Translations under genes and position numbers: made by a program | Notes under the pieces: generated by a model | The model's database searches: none | Told to the model about the DNA's origin: nothing | What the model saw: the letters and a program-made list of their open reading frames with translations, nothing else | Shown: positions 8,701 to 15,606 of the stretch, one piece after another | Layout: each line of letters begins with the position of its first letter | Numbering within the stretch: the first letter of the stretch is position 1 | NCBI GenBank assembly: GCA_003241485.1 | Contig: QFQD01000073.1 | Coordinates: 1 to 17,618, forward strand | DNA length: 17,618 nucleotides | From: Ancylobacter novellus | GTDB lineage: Bacteria; Pseudomonadota; Alphaproteobacteria; Rhizobiales; Xanthobacteraceae | Reading direction: 5' to 3'

Positions 8701-11595
8701 ACCGATGCGCTGGCCGAGCAGATCGGCCATGGCCGCGCCACGCACCTCGACCGAGGTGGCGACATTGTCCATGCGGCCGACGACAGTTTCCTCGAAGCGG
8801 TTGACGCGGATATCCAGCGTGTCGGCGATTTCCATCGCGCGGGCGGCAAGGGTGCGGTCGACCTGCTCGATGCGCTCGGAGAGCTGCTCGGTGACGGTGA
8901 TCGCCCGATCGTCGAAGAACTTGCCGAGCACGTCGAGCGAGTGGCTCATCGCCTCATTGGCCTTGGCAGCGCCCTCCGTCATGGTGCGGGCGGCAAGGTC
9001 GATGCGCTCGCCAATGTTGGCCGTCACGTCCTGCGCATGCTGGCTGAAGAAGCCGTCCAGCACGCCGAGCGACTTGTCCATCGCGTCGGTGGCGAGGCGG
9101 GCGCCCTCCGTCATGGTCTGGGCGAATTCCTGGGTGCGGCCGGCCAGCGTCTCGTTGAGACCTTCCACGCCGCGATCCAGCACGCCTTCAATGTTGGCGA
9201 TGCGCAGGTCGAGCGAGGCGGCGATGGTCTCGGTCTTGGCCGTGATCTGGTCGTCGAAGCCCGAGAGGTTGTCGTCCATCGCGCGGGTGATGGCATCGAC
9301 GCGCTCGGTGATGCGCTGGACCACGGCGCCGCCCTGGCCCTGCAGCACATTCTCGAAATCGCGCAGGCCGTCGGTGATCTGCCGGCCGAGCAGGTTTGCG
9401 TCGGTGGCGATGCGGTCGGCGACTTCCGCGCCCTGAACCGTGACGGTTTCCTCGATCGCCTTGAGGCGCGAGCCGAGCATCTCCCGCACGGCATCGGCGC
9501 GGTTGCCAAGCGTGGCGGTCAGCGCTTCCGCGGTCTCGCGGAACTGGTCGTTGGCGCGGGTGCCGCGGGCGGCAATGGCGTTCGCCACTTCCGCGCCGAC
9601 CTGGGCCAGCTGGTCGCTCATCGCGGTGCCGCGATAATTGATGTCCTGCGAGAAGCGGTCGGCGGCCTCGGCGAGCGTGTCGTGGGCGTTGGCGCCGGCT
9701 TCGGAGAGCTGGTGGACCACGCGCTGGCCGGTTTCGCCGAGCAGGCGCTCAAGCTCGCTGCCACGCACCGCGATGGTGTCGTAGATGCGGTTGCCGGTGT
9801 CGGCGATGCGGTCGGCAAGGTCGTCGCCACGCACGGTGATGGTCTCGGCGACGCGGTTGCCGGTCTCTTCCAGCTTGCGAACGACTTCGCCGCCGCGGAC
9901 CGACATGTCGAGCACCAGCGAATCGCCGGTGGCGCGCAGGGTCTGGTTGACCTCGTTGGCGCGCACCGCGATCTCGTCGGCGAGACGGGTGCCGGTGCCG
10001 ACCAGCGCATCGGTGATCTCGTCCGAACGCGCGGTCAGCGTGTCGGTGAGGTTCTCCGTCGTCGCGTTCAGCTTGTCGCTCAGTTCCTGCGTGCGCGAGG
10101 TCACCACATTGGACAGCTCGGAAGCGGTGCTCAGCAGCTTCTGGCCGATCTCGTCGGTGCGGGTCTGCAGCGTGTCGGTGAGGTTGGCGGTCACGCCGGA
10201 GAGGCGTTGGCTGATCTCGTCGCTCTGCGTGCTCAGCGTCGAGATGAGGTGCTCGCTGGCGTCGGACAGGTTGGTGTTGACGTCCGTGCCGGTCGCCTGC
10301 AGGCGGTCGATCAGGTCGCCGCCCTTCTCGGTCAGGGCGTCGATGATGGTGTCGCCGACGCGGCCGAGCGCGAGCGTGATGTGCTCGCCCTTCTCCGACA
10401 GCGTGTTGGTCACGCGGTCGGCGGCATCGAGCACCGTCGAATTGATACGGTCGCTGACGCCGCTCACTTCGGTCGCGAAGGAGTAGTGCGCGGTCGAGAT
10501 CGCGTCGCGGATGTGGTCGGCGTGGCTGAGGATGATCTCGCGCTCGGCCTGAAGGCGCTCGATGAGGTGGCGCATGCGCACCTCGTTCTCTTCATAGGCG
10601 TTTTCGAGCGTGGAAATCTCGGTGCGCACCAGGGCTTCCAACTCGCTGGCGCGGGCGATGGTGCGCTCCACGCCGTCGCCCATGGCGGCGACTTCGCGGC
10701 GCACGACCTGGCCGACATTCACCACCGCCTCGGTGGTGGTGCCGTGGTCGGGCTCGGCGAGGCGGATGGCCACCTGCGCCATGGAGTGCGCGACGATGCG
10801 CATTTCCTGCATGCGGCTGATCATGGCCGCCAGCACGAAGAAGAAGACCGGGGGAACGACAAGTCCGGCGGCGGTCGCCAGCAGAGCGGGGGCGGAGAAG
10901 GCGTCGATGCCCGCCTGCCCGACATGCAGATAGGTGAGCACGCCACCAATGCCGAGCCACGCGGCGGAGGCGCCGGCGGCGAGAAAATACGGCGTGGCCG
11001 GCGGGCGGCGCTGCAGCGCGGAGAGCAGCTGGCCGATGGTCTGGCGGTCGTCATTGGCCGCGCGGCGCTCGGGCTTCGCGGCGCGGGTGGTGCCACGCGG
11101 CGCCTCGGAGGCGGCGGTCGTCGCGACGGCGGCCGCTGCGGCCGGGGCGAGGGCGGCAAGCTCCGGGCCGGCGGCGAGGGTGCCGCTCGCGGTCACGTCG
11201 GGCGCGCGCAGGCTCACATCCGGCGTGAAGTCGCCGCGCGTCTGGCCCTCAAAGCCGAAATCGAAGGTGGGCTCGACCTGCTCCGCCGCGGTTTCCAGCG
11301 GCAGCTCGAAGTCGGCGTGGCCGAACTCGGTGCCGGCGTCTTCCTCGGCTTCCAGATCGCTGGCGCTCAGGAAGGTCTGTTCCTCGCCGAGCGGCTCGTC
11401 GAGCGTGGAGCGGCTGCGCTCTTCGATGCGCGGTCCGTTCGGTTCGCGTGCAGGGGGCAGATCGAAGCCGTCGTCGCCATGGTCGGAGGCGGCGTTGTCG
11501 TCATCGCTGGTGAGGTCGAGACTCAGGGCCTCCTCGATGGCCGATAGCGCGGCCTCCGCGGGATCCTGGTGAACCTTCTTCGTATTCGTCGACAT
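5701..11595 (-). CDS. Giant apolipoprotein-like coiled-coil membrane protein, GPR/RgsE (Growth Pole Ring) family
   Basis: This predicted 1964-aa protein matches the architecture of Growth Pole Ring protein (Agrobacterium GPR, Sinorhizobium RgsE), which forms a ring at the growing pole and is needed for polar elongation. Residues 1-200 are acidic and low-complexity. Two TM helices follow (~203-224 and ~235-259), so both ends lie on the same membrane side. After a helical neck, residues 401-1034 consist of 28 consecutive 22-residue units plus 18 residues. Residues 1035-1397 are eleven 33-residue units. Further coiled coil runs to ~1698, then a Pro/Ala linker (~1699-1805) and a conserved-looking helical C-terminal domain (~1806-1964, with DLWERYKRGERNVFTRRLY). 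The ATG at 11595 is preferred because GGAGG lies 9 nt upstream; a GTG at 11658 has no Shine-Dalgarno. The gene stands alone. A chemoreceptor or SMC protein is excluded by the absence of their signature domains. The family call rests on architecture and remembered resemblance, not alignment. Confidence 0.78.
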   Translation of the reverse strand: MSTNTKKVHQDPAEAALSAIEEALSLDLTSDDDNAASDHGDDGFDLPPAREPNGPRIEERSRSTLDEPLGEEQTFLSASDLEAEEDAGTEFGHADFELPLETAAEQVEPTFDFGFEGQTRGDFTPDVSLRAPDVTASGTLAAGPELAALAPAAAAAVATTAASEAPRGTTRAAKPERRAANDDRQTIGQLLSALQRRPPATPYFLAAGASAAWLGIGGVLTYLHVGQAGIDAFSAPALLATAAGLVVPPVFFFVLAAMISRMQEMRIVAHSMAQVAIRLAEPDHGTTTEAVVNVGQVVRREVAAMGDGVERTIARASELEALVRTEISTLENAYEENEVRMRHLIERLQAEREIILSHADHIRDAISTAHYSFATEVSGVSDRINSTVLDAADRVTNTLSEKGEHITLALGRVGDTIIDALTEKGGDLIDRLQATGTDVNTNLSDASEHLISTLSTQSDEISQRLSGVTANLTDTLQTRTDEIGQKLLSTASELSNVVTSRTQELSDKLNATTENLTDTLTARSDEITDALVGTGTRLADEIAVRANEVNQTLRATGDSLVLDMSVRGGEVVRKLEETGNRVAETITVRGDDLADRIADTGNRIYDTIAVRGSELERLLGETGQRVVHQLSEAGANAHDTLAEAADRFSQDINYRGTAMSDQLAQVGAEVANAIAARGTRANDQFRETAEALTATLGNRADAVREMLGSRLKAIEETVTVQGAEVADRIATDANLLGRQITDGLRDFENVLQGQGGAVVQRITERVDAITRAMDDNLSGFDDQITAKTETIAASLDLRIANIEGVLDRGVEGLNETLAGRTQEFAQTMTEGARLATDAMDKSLGVLDGFFSQHAQDVTANIGERIDLAARTMTEGAAKANEAMSHSLDVLGKFFDDRAITVTEQLSERIEQVDRTLAARAMEIADTLDIRVNRFEETVVGRMDNVATSVEVRGAAMADLLGQRIGAVAGQLRNEASEIESSLTSLVDNVSRTLVDRAGDVTSLFDSRTEELARIVEERGNGLLASLEDRSLGITSEISRASSELLAAIDDHRDNMVRALDTTRTGAVDDIMRASEDLLHTLETRSDAIVNAFEQATGGRTEQLMQMSDEVLNTVEQRTAGLLDAFQRSSQNTAGEMARIGDDLLANLNNQSGDVVSALQQLSGQVTGEIARAGDALLTEFDGRGSHLVDTVRHVSGQVVDEIARASDALLAEFDGRGSQLVDTVRQTSDVTSAEFTRLTDTFIRTLDERGTSLVDAARQTAEFASTELSRVSEEFIGNLDGRGSNIVDAARQTAEYTSGELSRLTEEFIGALEGRGGTIVDAARQTTEYTSGELNRLAEEFIGALEGRGGTIVDAARQTTEFTSGELSRLTEEFVSTLEGRGAGLIESISESGRAAVSEIAATNQALQGDVSSLLERLGDVNIQLQDVLSSSATNLASIEQTITERLGSFQSTVDSVDEASRVASTRMDEQIRELRTVSTSVLQDVTALSQNFGEQANIITSVASALGAAHENLDETLGGRHEALLALAQDVGGRASELDGRLAAYTRSLEETFNRAEQRASELSKSILASTSESAEAIIAQQEELRSATESGRERTLAVLRETYEQAVREVSTLMGEASQGFTGTAEELRSSVADIKMLLETTREEIKRGILELPEETEANASAMRRTIAEQIKALAELNDIVSRHGRSLDVDTGVRTARAPAQPAPVAAAPAPAPAPVAVAPAPAPVAAAPVAPAPAPVAPAPAPAPVAARPAPAPARVEPARAVPPRFEPARQAAPARPAPAPAPAQRRPAPAQPSARSTSNPEGQGSGWLSELLARADTDGPSLAPNAPRPRGQAARATQADRPVHHAIESLDSLSVDIARMIDHEAAVDLWERYKRGERNVFTRRLYTMQGQQTFEEIRRKYRRDLEFRDTVDRYIGEFERLLDQVSRDDRGQAMTKTYLTSDTGKVYTLLAHAAGRFD
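6185..6510 (-). repeat. Pro/Ala-rich low-complexity linker in the giant gene
   Basis: This part of the giant gene encodes residues ~1699-1805, made of PAPAPAPV-type runs with scattered Arg. It separates the coiled-coil rod from the C-terminal domain. Such Ala-Pro segments are usually extended and semi-rigid spacers. On the other strand the same bases would read as Gly/Arg runs, which is a shadow. Confidence 0.8.
7405..8493 (-). repeat. Eleven tandem 99-bp units (33-residue repeats) within the giant gene
   Basis: The anchor tctggcg occurs at 7521, 7620, 7719, 7818 and 7917, exactly 99 bp apart, and the protein alignment extends the period to eleven contiguous units from 8493 down to 7405. Consensus begins near GELSRLTEEFIGALEGRGG and continues TIVDAARQTTEYTS. 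Units 9 and 10 (7603-7701 and 7504-7602) are the most alike: I count about 14 differences in 99 bases. Units at both ends of the array are more diverged. Confidence 0.9.
8494..10395 (-). repeat. Array of 22-residue apolipoprotein-like repeats (66-bp units) within the giant gene
   Basis: Residues 401-1034 divide without gaps into 22-residue units, each made of two 11-mers, such as ETGNRVAETITVRGDDLADR. Gly, Ser or Thr recurs at the third position of most 11-mers, often after Arg or Thr. A higher-order 44-residue duplication is visible where LGVLDGFF and LDVLGKFF recur together with TMTEGA. The units are too diverged at DNA level to be recent copies. Confidence 0.85.
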
Positions 11596-12005
11596 CGGCG
11601 CCTGCCTCCGGTCCGTACGCAACTCCGATCGGCTTTCGCCGTCGGGCCGGGGATCCACGATGATCCAACGTTGCTCGCATCAAATAGTGCCCGGCGTTAA
11701 AACATCACCGTGCTTGACGTGAGCAGCGTTACTTCACCGCACCTTTATCCTACGCTCTTGCCCAATAAAAATGGAACTGGGGTTAATGTGCCGATTGAGG
11801 TTATCGTTAACGGGCTGTTCACCATGCCCGGTAACGAACGATTCAGACCTGAGGCGAGGTCCGCTTCTTGGCTCTCCGGCGGCAGCGAATCTGGATGGTA
11901 TCCTTCAGGCTGGCCGCAGCCTCGCCGCGCTGGCATTCCCGGCTGACGGAGGCTATCTAGGGCAACCCTTCCTTTTAAACCTTCCAGACGTCGAAGCTCC
12001 CCACC
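11596..12005. other. Divergent intergenic region between giant gene and ferredoxin
   Basis: This 410-bp region is less GC-rich than its neighbours, especially around 11680-11840. It should hold promoters for both the giant gene (minus) and the ferredoxin (plus). For the ferredoxin, ctggca (11930-11935), a 17-bp spacer and ctatct (11953-11958) is a weak candidate promoter. A long imperfect inverted repeat at 11805-11836 is listed separately. The region shows short open frames but none with a Shine-Dalgarno and recognisable protein. I see no tRNA or riboswitch that I can name. Confidence 0.5.
11805..11836. repeat. Imperfect inverted repeat upstream of ferredoxin gene
   Basis: Arms cgttaacgggc (11805-11815) and gcccggtaacg (11826-11836) pair at 10 of 11 positions around a 10-nt loop. 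There is no T-run, so it is not a standard terminator. It could be a regulator-binding site or an RNA hairpin in a long leader. Confidence 0.4.
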
Positions 12006-12326
12006 ATGCCCAAGATCACGTTCATCGACTCCACCGGAACGGAACGCACCGTGGAGGCACAATCCGGCTCAACTGTGATGGAAGCGGCAATCCGCAACGG
12101 TGTGCCGGGGATCGACGCCGAATGCGGCGGCGCCTGCGCCTGCGCTACCTGCCACGTCTATGTCGACGCGGCCTGGGTGGCCGCCACGGGCGAGCCGGGA
12201 CCGATGGAAGAGGACATGCTCGACTTCGCCTCCGACGTGCAGCCCACCTCGCGCCTGTCGTGCCAGATCAAGATCAGCGACGCGCTGGACGGTCTGGTGG
12301 TGCGCACCCCCGAACATCAGGGCTGA
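12006..12326 (+). CDS. [2Fe-2S] ferredoxin, adrenodoxin / ferredoxin VI type
   Basis: This 106-aa cytoplasmic electron carrier has the four cluster ligands in the vertebrate-type spacing C40-X5-C46-X2-C49-X36-C86, within ECGGACACATCHVY and LSCQI. The acidic stretch EPGPMEEDMLDFASD precedes the last ligand, as in adrenodoxin-type ferredoxins that serve cytochrome P450 or Fe-S assembly. No ferredoxin reductase, P450 or isc gene lies beside it, so the partner is unknown; a general housekeeping role is likely. The ATG at 12006 fits the family N-terminus (MPKITFIDSTG), although the Shine-Dalgarno is weak. It is a single-gene unit with its own upstream region and converges on ycjF, 30 nt away. Plant-type ferredoxin is excluded by the cysteine spacing. 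Confidence 0.9.
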   Translation: MPKITFIDSTGTERTVEAQSGSTVMEAAIRNGVPGIDAECGGACACATCHVYVDAAWVAATGEPGPMEEDMLDFASDVQPTSRLSCQIKISDALDGLVVRTPEHQG

Positions 12327-12356
12327 GCTTGGCCGGCCCGGTGTAGCGGGCGCGCG

Positions 12357-13373
12357 CTAGGCCCCGTCCTTCTCCTGCCGCGCGATGAGGCCGGAGGCGA
12401 CGTCCGTCAGCGCCGGGGCGGGCAGGGCGGCGAAGGGCAGGGGGCGCGTCACGTCGATCGCCGCGAGCCCCAGCCGTGCCGTGAGCAGGCCGTTGACCAC
12501 GCCTTCGCCGAGGCGGGCCGAGAGCTTTGCGGCAATGCCGTGCCCGACCACCTGCTGGATCAGCGAATCGCCGGCCGCCATGCCGCCGGTGACGGCCAGA
12601 TGCGCCACCACCTGCCGGAACAGCCGGATCATGCCGAGCGCGCCGGGGCGCCCGCCATAGAGCTGTGCCAGACGGCGCACCAGCCCGACCGCCGTGACCA
12701 GCACGAAAATGAGATCCACCGCCGCGCGCGGCGACACCGCCGTCACGACCGAGACGCGCTTGGCGGCGTTCGACACAAGCCGCGTCGCCTCCGCATCGAG
12801 TGGCGCCATCAGCTGGCGTTCGGTGAGGCGCACGAGATCGCCGCCGTCGATGATCGCATCCAGATGGGCGTCGAGTTCGGTGCGGGCACGGAACAGGCGC
12901 GGTGAGGATTTGGTGACCGCCAGCAATTCGCGCGTCACCTGCTCGGCGAGGCGGCGGTCGTCCTTCTCGAGCGCCAGCGCGGCGCGGCTGCGCAGCTGGT
13001 TCAGCGTTTTCAGCCGCATAAGCCCGAACAGCTCGCGCGCGACGATGGCCAGGGTGGCCAGTGCCAGCGCGGCCGCAAAGCCGAGGCCGGCATAGCCGAG
13101 CCAGTCCGCGCGGGCGAACAGGTCCTCGATCAGCTTCGACACCGCGAGGCCGATGCCGAGACTGACGAGGCCGCCGAGCCCGGACCAGAACAGCGTGCCC
13201 CAGCGCGAGGTCGAGGGTGGTGGCGGCGGCAGTTCCTCGATCACATCTTCCTGCGGCCGGGCGGGCGTGACGACGATGGCGCCGCGCGGCACGGGGCGGC
13301 CGTCGTCGGCCAGCACCACATCGGGGTCGTCGAGCCGGAAGGCCTGCGGGCGGCGGGGGGAACGGTCGGTCAT
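12357..13373 (-). CDS. ycjF: YcjF family inner-membrane protein (UPF0283 / DUF697)
   Basis: This 338-aa membrane protein is paired with the P-loop protein YcjX, as in enterobacteria where both belong to the phage-shock/envelope-stress regulon. The N-terminal ~55 residues are charged and Pro-rich (ELPPPPPSTSR). TM helices are at ~59-79 and ~92-112, with another hydrophobic segment near 217-235. The long middle region is helical (LNQLRSRAALALEKDDRRLA). The C-terminal part, with LIQQVVGHGIAAKLSARLGEG and NGLLTARLGLAAIDVTRPLPF, is typical of YcjF. It starts 7 nt after the ycjX stop, so the two are co-transcribed. No psp genes are present in the window. The molecular function is not established; partnership with YcjX is inferred from conserved adjacency. 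Confidence 0.88.
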   Translation of the reverse strand: MTDRSPRRPQAFRLDDPDVVLADDGRPVPRGAIVVTPARPQEDVIEELPPPPPSTSRWGTLFWSGLGGLVSLGIGLAVSKLIEDLFARADWLGYAGLGFAAALALATLAIVARELFGLMRLKTLNQLRSRAALALEKDDRRLAEQVTRELLAVTKSSPRLFRARTELDAHLDAIIDGGDLVRLTERQLMAPLDAEATRLVSNAAKRVSVVTAVSPRAAVDLIFVLVTAVGLVRRLAQLYGGRPGALGMIRLFRQVVAHLAVTGGMAAGDSLIQQVVGHGIAAKLSARLGEGVVNGLLTARLGLAAIDVTRPLPFAALPAPALTDVASGLIARQEKDGA

Positions 13374-13380
13374 CTCTGCT

Positions 13381-14844
13381 CTATTTCAGGCGGTCGCCGA
13401 GGAGGAATTCGAGGGCACGATCGAGACGGATATGGGGCAGGGCGAGCGCTTCGCCATCGCCGTTGCGCTCCACCAGCGGCGGACGGAACCGCAGGAAGCG
13501 GAAATCGCCGCCATGCGCGTCCGACAGCCCCTTGAAGCCGACGCCGGGGTCGAACAGGGAGGCCGGCGCCTCCGGCAGGTCGCCGGGGAAGACGGCGGCC
13601 TCCGCCAGCCCGTCAAAGGCGTCGGCGCCGTGCTGGCCGGCCTCCGGCACGCCGACAATGGCGGGAAGGTGGGCGCGGCCGCGCTTCACCATCGCCTCGC
13701 GGGTAGCCCGCACGGCGGCAAGCGCGACGACGTCGATCTCCGAGCCAGCGCTGTGGGCCCGCGCCAGCGCCCGCTCGACAAGCCGCCGCAGGATCGCCTC
13801 CAGCGGGTCGTGGCTGGTGTGGTGCAGATGGTCCGCCTTGGTGGCGGCGAACAGAACCTTGCCGATGCGGTGGCGGAACAGCGCTTCGATCCAGGAATTC
13901 CGGCCGACCCGGAACGCATTCAGAATGCCGTCGAGCGCGGATTCCAGATCCGCCAGCGCCGCCGGTCCGGCATTGAGCGCGGCCAGCACGTCGATCAGCA
14001 CGATCTGCCGGTCCAGCCGGGCGAAATGGTCGCGGAAGAAGGGCCGAACCACCGTGTCCTTATAGGCGTCGTAGCGCCGCTTCATCATCGCGTGCAGCGA
14101 ACCGGCCGGCGGCTCGCGGCCTTCCTCCAGGTCGAGCGGCGCGAAGGTGAGCGCGGGCGAGCCGTCGAGGTCGCCGGGCATGAGGAAGCGGCCAGGCGGC
14201 AGCAGGCTCATCGACACGGTTTCCGCGCGGCAGGCGGCGAGATAGTCGGTGAACAGGCTGGCGAGGCGGCGCGCCGTGGCCTCATCCGCCGGCCTGTCCG
14301 GCTCGGTCGCCTTCAGCTCGGCCAGGAAGGGTGCGGCGAGCGCCTGGCGGGCCGGCGCGCGGGCGAGCTTCAAACTCTGCGCGGCGAAGGTGGCGTAGTC
14401 CTGCTCCAGTAGCGGCAGATCGAGCAGCCATTCGCCGGGATAGTCGACAATGTCGAGGGTAAGCGTGCGCCGGCCCCCGCGCGCCGGGGCGTAATCGATG
14501 GCAAGGCGCAACTCGCTGATGCGGCGCGTCGAATCCGGCCAGCGGCGCTCGTCGACAAGGGTCGCCAGATGGCCCTCATAGTCGAAGCGCGGCACGTCGT
14601 CGTCCGGCTGCGGTTCCAGCCGGGCGCCGGCGATGCGGCCCTCATGCATCGCGCGGAACACCGGCAGCCGCCCGCCGCGCATCAGCGCATGGATCAGCGC
14701 GGTGGTGAACACCGTCTTGCCGGCGCGCGACAGGCCGGTGATGCCGAGGCGCAGCGTCGGGCTGGCGAGGTCTTCCGCGCGGTCCAGTAGCGTCTGCGCG
14801 GTCAGCCGCGCCTCGTCGATGATCGTCTCGTACCAAGAGGGCAC
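13381..14844 (-). CDS. ycjX: YcjX family P-loop NTPase (DUF463)
   Basis: This 487-aa predicted nucleotide-binding protein has Walker A GLSRAGKT at residues 37-44, a DYPGEW motif at 134-139 that resembles the switch II/Walker B region of GTPases, and TKAD at 335-338, which resembles the guanine-specificity N/TKxD motif after the strand KVLFAA. These features support GTP use. The family is usually 450-490 aa, so it is full length. The GTG start has a GGAAGGA Shine-Dalgarno a few bases upstream. It lies 27 nt downstream of sixA and 7 nt upstream of ycjF. In other bacteria YcjX is induced with the phage-shock response; whether that holds here cannot be seen, since no PspF-type or sigma-54 site was recognised. 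Confidence 0.9.
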   Translation of the reverse strand: MPSWYETIIDEARLTAQTLLDRAEDLASPTLRLGITGLSRAGKTVFTTALIHALMRGGRLPVFRAMHEGRIAGARLEPQPDDDVPRFDYEGHLATLVDERRWPDSTRRISELRLAIDYAPARGGRRTLTLDIVDYPGEWLLDLPLLEQDYATFAAQSLKLARAPARQALAAPFLAELKATEPDRPADEATARRLASLFTDYLAACRAETVSMSLLPPGRFLMPGDLDGSPALTFAPLDLEEGREPPAGSLHAMMKRRYDAYKDTVVRPFFRDHFARLDRQIVLIDVLAALNAGPAALADLESALDGILNAFRVGRNSWIEALFRHRIGKVLFAATKADHLHHTSHDPLEAILRRLVERALARAHSAGSEIDVVALAAVRATREAMVKRGRAHLPAIVGVPEAGQHGADAFDGLAEAAVFPGDLPEAPASLFDPGVGFKGLSDAHGGDFRFLRFRPPLVERNGDGEALALPHIRLDRALEFLLGDRLK

Positions 14845-14871
14845 TGCAGGTCCTTCCGATGCTCGTGCAGC

Positions 14872-15393
14872 TCAGTCCGCGTCGGTCTTCGCCACGCCGA
14901 GCGCGCGCGGGGTCACGAAGCGCTCCAGCGTTCCCTCGCCGGGCGCCACCCCGCTCCATTCCCCGGCCGGCAGGTCGATCACCGCGAGAGCCCCTGTCGG
15001 GTATTTCGGCAGCACGCGGGTGCGGTGGGCGCGCTTGAGCAGCAGTGCGGCGAGGCCCTCCATGCCGGGATTGTGCCCGACGATCAGCAAGGGCGAGCGG
15101 CCGGTCTGGCGTCGCACCACCGCGAGCAGCGCGTCGGGCGAGGCTTCATAAAGGGCGTCCTCATAAGTGGGGGGCGTGTGCGGGGGCCAGCCGCGGGTGG
15201 CGATGTCCCAGGTCTCGATGGTGCGCCGCGCCGGCGACACGAGCGCCACCGCCGGGAGGAGACCGTTCTCGGCCATATAGCTGCCGATCGCCACCGCCCC
15301 GCGCTTGCCGCGTTCGGCCAGCGGGCGGTCACGGTCGGCGACGCCGTCGGGCCACGCGGATTTGGCGTGGCGGAGCAGAAGAAGGCGCAGCAT
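14872..15393 (-). CDS. SixA-like histidine phosphatase superfamily protein
   Basis: This 173-aa protein has the phosphohistidine-phosphatase fold. The catalytic motif LLRHAKS places the nucleophilic His at residue 9, and the second His (H107) lies in VGHNPGME. The segments DRDRPLAERGKRGA and SPARRTIETW are the usual SixA phosphate-pocket arginines. In E. coli SixA dephosphorylates phosphohistidine in HPt or PTS proteins; here the substrate is unknown. The ATG at 15393 begins MLRLLLLRHAKS exactly as the family does; the reading frame continues upstream for hundreds of codons, but that part overlaps the mipA gene antisense and is not real. It is probably the first gene of a sixA-ycjX-ycjF operon. 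A phosphoglycerate mutase is excluded by its short length. Confidence 0.87.
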   Translation of the reverse strand: MLRLLLLRHAKSAWPDGVADRDRPLAERGKRGAVAIGSYMAENGLLPAVALVSPARRTIETWDIATRGWPPHTPPTYEDALYEASPDALLAVVRRQTGRSPLLIVGHNPGMEGLAALLLKRAHRTRVLPKYPTGALAVIDLPAGEWSGVAPGEGTLERFVTPRALGVAKTDAD

Positions 15394-15606
15394 TCGGGGC
15401 GGAACTCCGCTGGTCGGGTTGTGGTCGCGGTCAATATAGGCATTCGCGGGCGGCTTTGCGCGGCGACGGCGCCCTGTCGCACGGCCACAGTGTCGCGCGC
15501 CGACCGGCCGTCCGCCGCAAACACTTATCGTTAAGTGACTTTTCGGCAACCACAGGCGCCGTATGGTCATGTATGACAGTCGTTGAACAGGGTTTGGGGT
15601 TAAGCG
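15394..15606. other. Divergent intergenic region between sixA and mipA
   Basis: These 213 bp carry the promoters for both genes. On the minus strand ctatat (15434-15439 on the plus strand as atatag) is a good alphaproteobacterial -10 for sixA, about 41 bp before its start, but I see no clear -35. For mipA, the AT-richer stretch 15529-15565 is the likely promoter zone, with tatggt near 15560 as a weak -10. No gene or RNA is apparent. Confidence 0.4.
15434..15439 (-). promoter_or_regulatory. Candidate -10 element for sixA operon
   Basis: The hexamer reads ctatat on the minus strand, the alphaproteobacterial housekeeping -10 consensus, in an otherwise very GC-rich stretch. It would give a leader of about 33 nt. 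The lack of a matching -35 at 17 bp lowers the confidence. Confidence 0.3.

Noticed and set aside
5677..11547. A 1956-codon open frame on the plus strand, antisense to the giant gene
   Set aside because: It is a shadow. Stops on this strand would need rare TTA, CTA or TCA codons in the sense gene, and the repeats copy the open register. Its product is Gly/Arg/His-rich with no domains, while the minus-strand frame has TM helices, hendecad repeats, a Shine-Dalgarno and a terminator.
5701..11595. Giant coiled-coil protein considered as a chemoreceptor, SMC/kinesin-like motor or phage tape-measure protein
   Set aside because: No MCP signalling hairpin, Walker motifs or motor domain are visible, and there are no phage neighbours. 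The 11-residue periodicity, TM pair and isolated location fit GPR/RgsE better.
11710..11946. Small plus-strand open frame upstream of the ferredoxin
   Set aside because: It has no Shine-Dalgarno and no recognisable protein, and it overlaps the inverted repeat; it is more likely leader or promoter DNA.
12336..12351. Hairpin gcccg/cgggc between the ferredoxin and ycjF
   Set aside because: The stem is only 5 bp and lacks a T-run on either strand, so it is not supported as a terminator.
13153..14412. Plus-strand open frame of 419 codons opposite ycjF and ycjX
   Set aside because: It is antisense to two genes with clear family motifs and has a low-complexity product; it is explained by codon bias.
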